DNA from: Symbiodinium natans
Lineage: Eukaryota > Sar > Dinophyceae > Suessiales > Symbiodiniaceae
Direction: 5' to 3'
DNA: 64,000 nt
Assembly (NCBI GenBank): GCA_905221605.1
Contig: CAJNDS010002590.1
Span: 745,918-809,917 of the forward strand
Shown here: positions 9,268 to 20,499 of the stretch, piece by piece
How the letters are laid out: every line of letters begins with the position of its first letter
Numbering within the stretch: position 1 is the first letter of the stretch
Notes under the pieces: model-generated
Databases searched by the model: none
The model's input: only the letters and a program-made list of their open reading frames with translations
What the model was told of the DNA's origin: nothing
Position numbers and translations under genes: made by a program

Positions 9268-9641
9268 TCTTTAGTGTTCATGAAGACCTTCCCCATCCCC
9301 AGCGGGTAGAATTTCCAATTGTTGCCGTCTGAGGCAGCAACGCTGGCGCTCGGCATTCCCGCGCCATTCCGCGTCTCGGGGGCGCTTGCGTGGCTCCTCC
9401 GCTGGCGCGTCATGCTCCGGGCGGCGCTTGCGGGTGGCAATTTCAGCCATGGGGCCCGCGCAGTGAGGCGCAGACAGGGCCTGATTGATGAAGATGTCAC
9501 TCAGACCTGGAGCTTTTGAGCCACTCACACAAGTTTCAGCCTAGCGAGCAGTGCAGCGTGGCAGCAAGTTATAGCTTGCCATGCTAGCCTCAACGAGTCG
9601 CCACTCTTTATGTGTAGGACATCTTTGCCATGGGCGATGCT

Positions 9642-9667
9642 CTCGGTCCTGCGCGAGTCCTGCCGAG
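9642..9667 (-). promoter_or_regulatory. 3' hairpin element downstream of GNAT copy 2
   Basis: Identical to 3482-3507 as part of the duplication. Confidence 0.55.
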
Positions 9668-9839
9668 GTCCATACAGTGGGTCCGCCTTGCAGCGCCACT
9701 TAAAACTTGACCTGCCAGACATGCGTGGCGGTTCAGCCACGACAAGATGCGGCGCAACGTGGATCCAGGGGGATCCTGAATTGGGGGCGTGCATCCTGTA
9801 CATGGGGACAGCATAGGGATCAATGCCCCCTCTCACGTC

Positions 9840-10373
9840 TCACGACTCCCAGACCAACAAGGTCTCCACGCTGGCCATCTGCGTGTGCCTCACGGCGGCC
9901 CTGCCAGCCTCCTGGAAGCCGCCATGGAGGAGGAAGCCCTTGCTTCCCTTGGCGTGGTCATTGACGGTCACATGCATGCGCTCCAGCCCGAGCTCAGAGC
10001 AAGCAGCCTTCGCCTCTGCCAGCAGGAGCTTGCCGTATCCCTTCCCCGAGTCTTTCTCAGGGTCGACTACAAACAAGCTCTTGATCTCCAAGCTGTCATG
10101 GACGGCACACATCTTCTCCCAGTCCTCTGTCACGGGGTAGTTCTTGAACACAAGGACACCCACGCTGCGGCCCCCGTGCTTCAGCAAGCGGGCCTCCCTG
10201 TCTCCATCTTGGAAGATCTGATGCAGAGCCTTCCTCTGGTCGCCGTAGATCGGCTGGATCACCCGCTCAAAAGCCTCCCGCAAGGAGCGCTTGTCCTCCT
10301 CCACGCTGGCGTGCCGGGCTCCAACGCGGACGAAGTACGGGGATTCGACCTCGCGCTCCCACTCGGCCGCCGC
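9840..10373 (-). CDS. GNAT-family N-acetyltransferase, copy 2
   Basis: Almost identical to copy 1 (one visible change, GGRSVG for GGRTVG), with the acetyl-CoA loop GKGYGKLL and the whole core intact. The same upstream splice acceptor and T-rich tract are present. It lies between ASCH copies 3 (upstream) and 2 (downstream) on the minus strand, the same alternation as in block A. Confidence 0.75.
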   Translation of the reverse strand, partial: AAAEWEREVESPYFVRVGARHASVEEDKRSLREAFERVIQPIYGDQRKALHQIFQDGDREARLLKHGGRSVGVLVFKNYPVTEDWEKMCAVHDSLEIKSLFVVDPEKDSGKGYGKLLLAEAKAACSELGLERMHVTVNDHAKGSKGFLLHGGFQEAGRAAVRHTQMASVETLLVWES

Positions 10374-10755
10374 CTGGCCTCAGCAAACAGCAAAACAAAA
10401 CAAGGAGCACCAACATCAACATCGAAGCATCACAAGACATATCGCAAGTGACTCGTGTCCGAGGGCAAAGCGGGCAAGGTGAGCAAGGCTCGGCGCGGGC
10501 GCAGATGGTGCCACAACGGCCGCTGGCATTGCACGGCGCCTTCTTCTTAAGGTGCGGGGAGCGCTACCCGGGCTGGGCAGGCGAGCGCTGCTTGTGACCT
10601 GATCCTGCAAAGCATGAGCCAGCAGAACATTTGTGGCTCGTTTGCAAAACGACGTGCAACGACAATGCCAGCTTGCAAACTTTGCAAGACTCAAGACTCA
10701 CAGCTGCCCCCAGTCATTGCAACTTTTTATGGCTGCGGTGCACAAGGATGTTGGC

Positions 10756-10783
10756 CTCGGTCCTGCGCGAAAGTCCTGCCGAG
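10756..10783 (-). promoter_or_regulatory. 3' hairpin element downstream of ASCH copy 3
   Basis: Identical arms and loop to 2558-2585; about 130 bp after the stop codon. Confidence 0.55.
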
Positions 10784-10910
10784 GGAAGCTGCAGGCTGCA
10801 ACCTTTCATGTCGCACCTTTCGGATCCTTGCTTCGCATGGAGGTCAGGTGCAAGCCCGATGTTCTCCGCGCCTGGCACCGGCTTCCCCCCCATCTCATGC
10901 CAGGCCACGG

Positions 10911-11309
10911 TCACATCTTCTGCAAGCGGATCGCGAGGACGCCCGACTGCCGTGCCCTCTGCTCGAAGCTGGGGATGCGATGGTAGATGTCGACTCCCAC
11001 GTCAACGTCAGACACGTCTGCCAGGCAATTGCCGACACCTTCGCCCTCGAGCATCTCTTTGAAGGACCAGTAGACCTGGATGCCCGTGATGCGGCACGGC
11101 ACACGCTGGTTCTGGTTGATGAACGTCACCATGTCACCCTCACGGTACCGCCGGAACTGACCACTGTTGATGCGCCCCTCCACCGTCTTCTGCCCCCTCC
11201 GGATCTGCTCCAAGTACTTCCTCATGATGGGCAGCTCGCCACGATCTTCACCACGCTCGCCTTGCGACAAGCAGCCAGTCAAACCCTCACACTGCATTCG
11301 CTTGTTCAT
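10911..11309 (-). CDS. ASCH-domain protein, copy 3
   Basis: 132 residues, differing from copy 1 at only a couple of positions near the C-terminus (GVLAIRLQKM). The signature and late IPSFEQRARQ block are intact. The conserved upstream frame here starts MPEVATRKRR instead of MAEIATRKRR, because the duplication ends within it; the start codon and frame are kept across the breakpoint, which supports that frame as a real first exon. Confidence 0.7.
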   Translation of the reverse strand: MNKRMQCEGLTGCLSQGERGEDRGELPIMRKYLEQIRRGQKTVEGRINSGQFRRYREGDMVTFINQNQRVPCRITGIQVYWSFKEMLEGEGVGNCLADVSDVDVGVDIYHRIPSFEQRARQSGVLAIRLQKM

Positions 11310-11676
11310 TCTTTAGTGTTCATGAAGACCTTCCCCATCCCCAGCGGGTAGAATTTCCAATTGTTGCCGTCTGAGGCAGCAACGCTGGCGCTCGGCATTC
11401 CCGCGCCATTCCGCGTCTCGGGGGCGCTTGCGTGGCTCCTCCGCTGGCGCGTCATGCTCCGGGCGGCGCTTGCGGGTGGCAACTTCAGGCATCTTGCACG
11501 AGCAGATGCGTTCGGCACAATCTACCTCGACTCAAGTTTGGACGCTCTGAGCCTCTCAAAAGGCCGGGATTGATTTCAACGGTTGAAACAGATGGAGCCA
11601 GCTGTGAACCAGCTGTGAACCGCTCTCAATCAAGGCGGAGCTTCGGGGCCTTTTTGTGGCGCATCTGTCATTGACT

Positions 11677-11704
11677 CTCGGTCCTGCCTCTGAGTCCTGC
11701 CGAG
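11677..11704 (-). promoter_or_regulatory. 3' hairpin element downstream of the TIR gene
   Basis: Conserved arms with loop TCAGAG. It lies about 90 bp beyond the TIR stop codon and outside the duplicated blocks, so it is an independent occurrence. Confidence 0.5.
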
Positions 11705-11791
11705 GTCTAAACGACATTCCATGCAACTAACGTTGCCAAGCGCAGCATACCTGCCAATGACGAACAAGTTGGCTTCGCCCAAGAAGATCCC

Positions 11792-12277
11792 TCAATTGCT
11801 CAGCAGCAGTCTCGCAACTTTCAAAGCGATGTCCTCTTCGGACTTGCCGAGGCAATCCAAATAGGCTACGGACGGTTTCAGTACCTTGTCAATGAGTGCC
11901 TTGGCAGGATCGCCTGGAGGTGTTGGAGGATAAGGGCTTTCCATTTTCAGCGGGACAACCTTGACCCCATGAGAGTCCGCATAACTAAGTTCATCAAACG
12001 TCGAGAACTTGGATTCGGTCTTCTCACCATACCGCCGTGTGCACACCGCAAGAATGACCCCTCCGCCGTTCTTGATCTCATAGAGGTACTCCCTGACCAT
12101 CTCACCAAAATCGTCTCCATATCCGGCCTCGACAAACCGCACCTTGTAGTTGTATGAAGACAAGAGTCTGTAGATGCTTTTGGCCATTTGGAAAGCAGGG
12201 CTGTTGTCGAAGCGCAGGCTGAAAAAGGCTGGTCGGGCAGTTGATCCGTCCGGGATGCTTGTGGAAGCCTGCGACAT
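11792..12277 (-). CDS. TIR-domain protein
   Basis: 161 residues. After a short Ser/Thr-rich lead the sequence follows the TIR fold: AFFSLRFDN (first strand), a helix around MAKSIYRLLSS, KVRFVEAGYGDDFGEM, a buried strand GGGVILAVCTRRYGE, then STFDELSYADS and VKVVPLKMESPYPP. The glutamate of FDEL sits where NAD-cleaving TIRs carry their catalytic glutamate. TIR domains act in immune signalling by assembly or NAD hydrolysis; which applies here is unknown. The protein is a single-domain reading with no transmembrane segment, though further exons upstream are possible. The ATG at 12277 has no better in-frame alternative. Confidence 0.65.
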   Translation of the reverse strand: MSQASTSIPDGSTARPAFFSLRFDNSPAFQMAKSIYRLLSSYNYKVRFVEAGYGDDFGEMVREYLYEIKNGGGVILAVCTRRYGEKTESKFSTFDELSYADSHGVKVVPLKMESPYPPTPPGDPAKALIDKVLKPSVAYLDCLGKSEEDIALKVARLLLSN

Positions 12278-12686
12278 GATGTCAGAAACTCATGATGAGG
12301 AGCCCCTCAAAGGTCATACATACCCTTGGGGACCCCAGCTATAGTCCACGTGACAAGCACAATGAGAACAGCCCTGTGGCTTACATGTTCCACCTGCACC
12401 ATGTCAAAAGTACCAGAGCTTGGCGTCGAATACCCGGTTTTGGTGGCAACTACAAGGTCTACGGGCCACAGTTGGCCGTGTTGGTTCGTGCACGGTTCAA
12501 TGTCTAGAAGGAGTGCGTCTAAACTCACGACAGCCAGTGTTTTCACATATTTGGAGGATTTGAGGACGTAACTCGTGACCCAAAAACCACGGATAAAACT
12601 ACTTGGAAATTACAAACACCCAAACCTTGGAACAACACAGTGATGAGGCGCATCGTTTCTTTCAGCAGGTCGCTGAACTCAGTCGC

Positions 12687-13070
12687 AAAACGCTGTAGAT
12701 ACCAGTGTTTTGGGCATGGTTGCCAAGGGCATGGAGGCTTGTGACAAAGCGTCTTGTTCCACATCCTTGCACAAGTACAGTATGTTGTACAAAGAAGACA
12801 AAACGCTGCAAATACCATGTTCTGGGCATGGTCGCCAAAGACATGGACGCTTGTGACAACGTGTCTTGTTCCACATCCTTGCACAGTATGCTGTACAAAG
12901 AGGCCAAAACGCTGTAAATACTGTGCTCGGGACATGGTCACCAAAGGCATGGACGCTTTTGACAACGTGTCTTCTTTCACATCTTTGCGCAGTATGCACA
13001 AATGACAAAGAGGCCAAAACGCAGTAAATGCCAGTGACTTTGGCGACTGGGGCATGGACGCAACATGAAT
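12687..13070. repeat. tandem repeat of about 110 bp, three and a half copies
   Basis: Units begin AAAACGCTG or AAAACGCAG at 12687, 12800, 12906 and 13016 and each contains GGGCATGG or a close variant followed by GACAA-GTGTCTTGTTCC-like text. Copies are diverged and differ in length by a few bases. No coding role is seen. Confidence 0.85.
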
Positions 13071-13937
13071 GACGTTCCCCACTCCTTCCCCGCCCCCAAA
13101 ACACCGCGGCCAACTGTGGTACGCCACAAGAAAGCGGCATGTCAACGAGCGATGGCACCCTTCTTGGACAATCGTGCGGTTGCATGCCCCGGATGAGCAA
13201 GATCTGGGGGCCTGAGCGCTGATCTTGACGATCGTACTTGTTTCCTTGCCACGCACCTTCCGGATGAATGGCCGCGAGCTAGACAGCTCAGTTGGGGCCT
13301 TGACCTTGACAGCGAACACTCTGCCGAGCAGCTTGAATATGCAGACATGATTGGCTGGCTTGTCATTCATGAGGTTTTGCATTCTCAGTGGCGCGAGCCA
13401 CGAGATCACGCGTGGAGACTGGCACATCCCCAAGTTGGCCTTCGATACAACTAAGTCGACACAAACCGAAAGTACAGGTCGTGATTGGAACTGCGGCATA
13501 AGTCTCGACAACCAGACAAGATGTCGCATGCCGGAAATCCCCTAAATCCCACCTGCAGGCGTGAAAGAAACTGCACGGCCAGATTTCCCACTGTGAGTTC
13601 CGACCTCCGGCATGCAAAGCTACAAAGACGAACATCGCAGTGCCAACTTGAAGGACTTCCCTACTGGCAGTGCCTCAACGTTGCTTTTGCTGTTTCCGGT
13701 GACATACCTGCGATAGTGATTCTGCTGACCATCAACCGCGGCACTAACTAAACTGCCCAGAGACTGCATGCATTCACAAATCAGTGCTGTTGCGTGCACC
13801 AGGTACACTTCAGAGACCTGCTTCTCCACTGAATGGTCTAGTCCACGAACGCTGGCATCTACCAAACCTGAGCTGCATCTCTTATGCGGCAAAAGGAGAT
13901 ACCATCTCTGTGCCGGACAGCCGGCCCTGGAAGACGT

Positions 13938-14750
13938 CTACAACTTGGGAGGAATGATGGGGGCGGGGCACTTGGCAGCGCTTCTGCAACTAAAGAGTGC
14001 CAAGGCACAGAACTTGCGAAAGTAGACTTTAGCATCTTCGATCCGGAGCTCGACACTTGGCTGCTGCCCCAACCAAGGCATGGGAGCTACAAGTGGAAAG
14101 CGCTCGAAGTTGACGTTGCCGGGCTCTGGGTCTGTATAGTCCGGGCAATCCGGCCACGAGATCTTCAGACTGTCGCCCTGGGCAAACGTTCCGGCAGGAA
14201 CCGTCCACTGGCAAAGCTTGTAATCTTGCAGCACTTCCTCATCTCTGAAGCAATCGGCCAACATCTGCTTGCATCTGCAACAGCCCGTTTGCGTGATGGC
14301 CCATTTGGCCGCCCAGATGTGGTCAAGACCATCATTCATGTAGCAAGATATCTTGATTTGGGCCTTTGGTGGCTCATCGGTTCCCACAAACACCTGACAG
14401 AAATGATCCAAGCGAAGGACCACATGGCCAGCCAGAAAGCCGACATCTCGAAGCTCTTCCCAGCCGCCACCTTCCAGAGAACGCCAGGCCTTCGTGGAAC
14501 CGACGCAAACCGGAAAGATCAGCAACACGGGCTCCTCGAAGCGCACATTGTGAGGGCGGAGCTCGAGGATGGGGCTTAGCACGACGGCCTTCTCGGGCAG
14601 ACGAAGTGCCTGGTCCCTGTTGAGAATCTCGACCTCCAAGGCGTGTGGATTGAATACGGGCTTTGCTGCGACCAGAAGAACCTCATCATGCAACACTGCG
14701 ATGTCGCTGGCGCCCAGCTGCACAAGCAGACCTTCCTCAATGTCCAGCAC
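13938..14750 (-). CDS. ZU5-domain exon
   Basis: About 270 residues. The segment ALRLPEKAVVLSPILELRPH, then FEEPVLLIFPV, then GFLAGHVVLRLDHFCQVFVG matches the ZU5 fold (a beta domain found in ankyrins, UNC5 and some NLR-like proteins, mediating protein contacts). After it comes a Cys-rich and Pro-rich stretch without a recognised domain. The frame stays open above 14750 (AENAVDSRVLDIEEG), so the exon probably starts further upstream and the chosen start is nominal. It lies on the same strand 1.7 kb upstream of the TIR gene; a joint gene is possible but the gap contains a tandem repeat and no clear exon. Confidence 0.55.
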   Translation of the reverse strand: MLDIEEGLLVQLGASDIAVLHDEVLLVAAKPVFNPHALEVEILNRDQALRLPEKAVVLSPILELRPHNVRFEEPVLLIFPVCVGSTKAWRSLEGGGWEELRDVGFLAGHVVLRLDHFCQVFVGTDEPPKAQIKISCYMNDGLDHIWAAKWAITQTGCCRCKQMLADCFRDEEVLQDYKLCQWTVPAGTFAQGDSLKISWPDCPDYTDPEPGNVNFERFPLVAPMPWLGQQPSVELRIEDAKVYFRKFCALALFSCRSAAKCPAPIIPPKL

Positions 14751-14799
14751 TCGTGAGTCAACGGCATTCTCAGCGTCGGGAAAGGATGCAGCATGACCT

Positions 14800-17700
14800 G
14801 CGCGCGCACACTGCAGTCACTACTACTACGAGAGTTCTTTATAGGTGCACGCCCTGCAGGCTCAACATTCCTCAGCTGCACTGGAATGCACCCCGAGCTG
14901 CTTGGCACTGGGAGATCTGACTCACCAACGCCAGCCTCACGTCTCTTGGATCTATTGTTCTTCAATGTGCTACTAGAGGTGAGAGGGGAGAATGATGAAG
15001 GAGACAAGCGACCATCTATAGATACAAGTGCGTCAAGCACGGTATCGTTTTCGTAGGGAGTGTTCAGACTTCTTCCAAGTCCAGCATACCCGATCGTATT
15101 TGAGCCGGCACAGAGTTCTTCCAATTTCTCTTCCTCAGACCCTAAATTCTGCTAGGCTCCACTACGGTACCACTGACTGCCTCGACGTGGACGGTCTGCG
15201 GCTCGACATCCTGCCATACAGAAAACAATGGCTACGGGCAAATGCAAGAAAAGCCAGACCCCCAGCAACCTCGGAGGCGCCAAGCAATCTCCGCGAGGCC
15301 GCCTTACGTGTCTCTTCCTCTGGCTCAGGACTTTCCCTCGATCTTGGCAAGAAGCATGAAAACAAATCCAAAATAAGTACAATGAAAATGCAAATACAAA
15401 ATATAGGCACAAGCGCTTGCATACATATACCTATATATATATATATACGTGCGTGTGTGCCGACGCCCGAAACAGCACAGCAGACGGTCGAAGCAGGATT
15501 GGCCTGCTCTGGCTACAGCAAACCGCCCAGAAAGTCGTGATACAACCTTCTGCAACCTCCATAGCTGCCTGCTGGGGCTTGGTAAATCTAGCGTCTGCTA
15601 TCTGTAATCTACTCACGCCTGTCCTTGGCGAATTCTTCCTCGCCATGAATAAACTTGCAATATTTCCCATGTTGGCAAAAGCCCGTGAGAAAGCGTTCGC
15701 AGGCCCTTCTCTTCAGAATCGCCTGGCAGGGTCTTGGAGAACCGTATCTCAACTGTCAAAATGCACCAGGGGAGACTGACAAGCAACACGCGGAAGAGCA
15801 TGTGCTCCAATTTTCAATCACCACCCGGAAACGGCTCTTCTGGGCCTCTCTGTCCTGCAACAGAAACCACCCCGCGAGACATGTCAGCAATTGGCGCCTT
15901 GTATCCGGGTGGCTCCAACTGTTCGTCAAGGCCGTGGGCGTAATTGCAACGATCTCCAAACGCACAACGGCCTTGAAAATGATTCTTGCACAGCTGGGTC
16001 TTCCAGTGAGAATCTGCCTACCAAGTCAGGTGCGTCTGACTGAGTTTCAGATGAAACGCTTCTGGAAATGAAAAATGCAGCTGGCCTGCGACCGTCCTGC
16101 AGCTCGGTACAGAAACTCCTTGGTCCACACTGCTCTGAGTTGGGATGGGCACGATTGCATCGCTAAGGGTAACACCTTCGTGCCATCCGGTGCCGAGGAC
16201 ATCAGGATTGAACTAAACTCGTGGCCTCCCTGGTACGTGAAGCTCAGAGCCTGATACTTTGCCACAAATGAAGTCAATCGACATGAGCGTCAATTGTGCA
16301 GCTTGCCGTGCACATCTTTCGTAGCACTGCGTCTCGACCGTGCTATCTTGTGCAACGAGCGCTGCTCCCATGCTTCATTAAGGTGGGCTGACTGAGAGAA
16401 GGCAGGGAAAGGGAACGGGGGAGAGTGAGTGAGAGACATAGACACAGAAAGGCAGGGAGGGATACAACGAGACAAGTCACAGTCACATGGCAAGAGGCAC
16501 CCTAGTTGCGAACGGCCAAAGTGTCGCAGCTGCAGCAGGTCGTGGCTCAGAAGGGGTTCAGGTCGTGGCACAGAAGGGTTTGGGATGTCCTTTTGCGAAT
16601 GCGTGCAGGTGACCGCGATGTATTTTTTTGCATGCTCTCGTGTAGATCAAAGGTCCTAACTACGCCTAGGGCCCAGCACAGTTGACGTGCGGGCTACTTC
16701 AGCCTCATGCGCTTCTCCCAGGCTTCAAGGTAGCGGCGTACTTCTGACCTTGGTAAGGAGGGCGGCTAAGTTGCCAACAAAGGTTTGTTAAAACTCCTGC
16801 AGAGCCTCGGCTTTCCAACAATCAACTTCGGCCCAGTTGTCATGGCCCTCGCTTTTGGTTTCTCGCTGTGGCGGAGCCGGTCTCGATTTCCCCTCGAGAC
16901 ACCATTCCAAAGCAGCACTGGTTTCTGCACCCCTTTGAGAGTTCTCGCGTTCGCTAGGCCTTCAGCAATCTCGTGGCAGCTATTTGAGACCTAAGGACTT
17001 TCTAGTTTGGAGTCTGGAGGTTTAAAGCACAGCAAATAGGACTCTCATTGCAATCTGATCTGGGGCAAACAAGATGGGGGCAATCGTGGTCACGGGGGCC
17101 TGCAAGTGCGAGCTCTGCGGTTTCCTGTGTCTTTGGACAGTCAGGTCCCCTTGAGCATCGAGTTGACAGCTTGACAGCAAAGCTTCAGAAAACCCAGGGT
17201 GCCTCTAGCGACTCTAGCGTCTCTCGGCATCATGTCAAAGCTTTGCCCTATGCTGAGCAGCTCATCACTCTCTGCGCCTTCTGAATTACTTGACCGGGAT
17301 GGCACGCCGCCTTCCCCCCGTCCAGTAGCAACCTTCTTCTTCGTGACCGGCCAGCTTAAAGCCCTTCATAATCGTCCTGCGCCTCACGCACTTGCTTCAG
17401 TGGAGCTTGCGACTGCAAATCCTCAGGCAAACAAGGCTTTCGATCTTCACACCTACGACTAGGCAGGCAAGACTGCACGCTGTGGGCGGATTTATTCTCT
17501 ACCGTAGCCTTTTGTGATCTTCGTGATCTCATGAGGTGTCTGCATGTGTCATCCACGTTTTGTGGAAATTTCGAATGCTGAGCGAGGCTCTGGAATGTGA
17601 ATAGAGTTCAGGAATGGCAACCTCGGCTTGGGCAGAGACTGCCGGAATCTTGCCGGAATCTCGCGGTGAACAGCGGCAAGCAGGCAGCACCCAGGTCCAA

Positions 17701-20200
17701 GGTCATAATCCGTGGGCCAGTGAACCATGAACTCCTGCAACCTGCCTGAGGCTCTATGCCCTACTGCCTGTTAGGGCCCTAAACCTGCCCTAAATATGCG
17801 GACCGCTTTGGTGGAATGCCGTGTGGCTCTTCGCCCCGCGGCAACAGCAGGTCCCGCTCCATGGGCGCGGCACGCCGAACTTTCCGTAGGGAGACCTGTT
17901 AGGGGAAAGAGTGGCCATCAGAGTTCGGGTCGGGTCCATGGTGCGGGGTGTTCGGGTTGAGTGTTCAGGTTTTGGCATTGCATTGAAGGGAGAAGAAGTC
18001 GGGAATTGATGGCGGAAACTGATATCATAGCAACAGGGGTGAACGGGAAATTGCTTGTGAAAAGTGAGTGTCTTCGCAGTAGCTTCCAGATCAAGAAGGC
18101 CGGGATGCAACACCATTCCTAGTTAACGAGGTTACGGGGCACAAGAAACCACAAACGATAAATCAATCGAAACACTGGAAAGGGTGGAGGGGTTCCGTCT
18201 CTCTTTTTTGGGGCATCCCCGAGTTTAACCCCCACCAACACTCAGAACCGACATAACAGGGGCTCGAGGGAATTGCAGGTGATGAGGACATCGTGCTGCT
18301 TGGCGGGCTTTCTGGACTGCAAGATAGCAAGGGTTCGCCCCTAACTCTCCCTGCGTCCCCATGAAGCCCTTGCAACGAAGGCCTGTTTCCAGTTCTGGCC
18401 ATTGCAGCTGCGACAGCAAGAAGGCAGCTGACGATCCAGCACTGCCTCTATGCAATTCCCGACTGTGCTTCCCATGGGGTCAGGTGAGCATCAAGAAGCC
18501 CTTGGCAACTGCAACCATGCTCATCTGTCGGTCAAAGGCCTAGCTGCAGGTACCCTGAATCCTGCACCCAGCATATATACGCCGCTATGCCTAAACTGCA
18601 GGAGATCTAGTTTGTATGACAAAAACCAGTGACTACCTGGGACCTGTTTCGCCCATCCTTGCACGCTCACAGGCCTCGCTGTGGCGACAGTGGCCGCACT
18701 CCCAGCGAGTCTTCGTCGCCTCCTGGATGATGTGAAAATGATGAAACGAGTTGCCTTTCGGGGGGGGCCCTGGCACCTTTGAACCTCAAAAATCCTCTCG
18801 AGGTCTAGGCATGCACATTCAGCTTTCAGAGTTGGGTGGCTCCGGTGCTCCGACGCTTCTGCACATAGACAAGTCATCCTTCAATGCTGAGATCCAGTCA
18901 AAAATATGGGAAAAGGTACAACGAAGCTGTCAGAAAGAACTTTGGCTGAAAGTCTTGCATTGGATCTCACTTCAAGGAAGGCATGGGCTCCAGAGACGCT
19001 TTAGCTCTTCACCTCCTTTTGGTAAAGAACATCTGCTGGTGGTTGCTTGGTTGCTTGACTTGCATGTGTGAGGCAAAAGCCAGATCGCATCCTTCTCCAC
19101 GACCTTGTGCCCCTTCTCCTGGTCACACAGAAATGAGCTTCAAGCTCTCAACCTTTCAGGCCCTCTAATATAAACTCAACCTGAAGCAGCACAAGCGCGA
19201 AAGCTCTTCTGTGCCTGGCAGCTTTTCAGCTGCTCAGGAGACTCAAAAGTGGAGAAGCAGTTCCTTACTTCAAGGCACGGACAAGTTGCTTGTCAGGGGG
19301 TTTCTTTGGCTTCAGGCAAGCAGTTTCACATTGACACACACCACCTAATCTGTTCAATGTCGTGCTGTCTGTCCTCTAGAGATCAGCCCTGTCGGGTGGC
19401 TTCCCAAAGCACGGTCGGAGAGACCAGGGTTGGGGGAGCCCGGCTCCCGACCGATGCTGAGAGGCTGAGAGTTTGCCGCGGCTCGCAGCGCCCGCGTTCG
19501 GACTTTGGTGTTCTTTTCTCAACACATCTCAACATCCCGTATCGCGGGAGGGGAAAGTAGGTTCGAGAGAGAGAGAAGGCTCAGTCTTCTTGTTGAATCC
19601 CCTCCAAACCCTAGGGTGTGAAGATGTGTGAGGTGTGGGATGCATCATGCTTGAAGGGAAGCTCGCACTAGGTCACTAGGTGTGAAAACTTGGGCTTGAC
19701 ACGAAGTGATTGCTTGCATAGGCTCATGGGCTGTGAAGCGTCGTGGCGCTATTGTCAGCTCGGGCTTGTGTACGAAAACCACTCTTCTCTGCAGATCTGT
19801 GGGGAGAAGCTGGGTCCGAGTGAAGATTGTGGGAATTCCGAAGGAAGGAATTGATTTGGGCATGTGTCGATTCACATGCAAAGTTCCACACGCTTCGACT
19901 TCCCCACGACTAAGATGGTGAGGCTTCGCAAGAACAGTGGTCCGTGTGGATCCGTGCTATGGGTCCGAAGCAAGCGTGACATGACAGTGCTGCTGTGCCT
20001 GCGGGCACTTCTCTATCGCTCTCACTGGCTTGTGTAATACCGGTTTCGGCGGTGGTGCTGCCCAAGAGTCGCGCATTTCCAGGCATGGACCTGCGAGGAG
20101 GAGAAAGCTGCAGACACTGCAGCTGCAGAAACGCAAGCCCGACACCATGAGTAGTTCATTTTTCGGTCACGTAGCCATCTGTGGGCTCACCCAAACAACG
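14800..20200. other. long stretch without recognisable genes
   Basis: Host-type DNA with scattered short open frames and no convincing exon, RNA gene or mobile element. A small TA run lies at about 15431-15446 and a purine-rich GA region at about 16395-16465. Short unrecognised exons may be hidden here. Confidence 0.4.
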
Positions 20201-20212
20201 GCAAAGGTAGGC

Positions 20213-20497
20213 CTTCATGCTCTTCATTTCTTCCATCTTCTCTTGCGCAGCATCCATTGCCTGTGCAGTCGTGGCGGGGGCCGCAGGTTTCACCCACTGA
20301 GCCCGGTCCTACGGCAGCCCTCAACGGGGAAGTGCCCTTTTGAGATCTCAGCACACGAACCAGACCGTGAGTACCTGCGTTTGCGCGACTCCAGTTTGCA
20401 GCTTGTCTCTACATTTGGGCCAGTTGCCTCCAGCTCATGCAAACGTCGCATGCGCTTGGCGGCTCGCTCCTCTTCCATGGCCTCGGCTGTGACAGTG
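20213..20497 (-). CDS. two exons of a coiled-coil protein
   Basis: The upstream exon (about 20497-20428) reads TVTAEAMEEERAAKRMRRLH then ELE; the downstream exon (20296-20213) reads WVKPAAPATTAQAMDAAQEK then MEEMKSMK, exactly 28 codons. The intron 20297-20427 starts GCAACTGG and ends GGCTCAG; its donor context CTGGAG/GCAACTGG is the same as in the protease gene. A second GC donor (AAG/GCCTAC) follows the second exon. Composition is helical and charged with no known domain. Neighbouring exons were not found. Confidence 0.4.
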
Positions 20498-20499
20498 TT

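Larger units (their letters stand above)
8878..11480. repeat. segmental duplication block B (ASCH, GNAT, ASCH)
   Basis: Contains one and a half copies of the 2.04-kb unit of block A. Homology ends near 11480, in the first codons of the MPEVATRKRR frame. The left edge coincides with the ASCH C-terminus. Confidence 0.9.
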
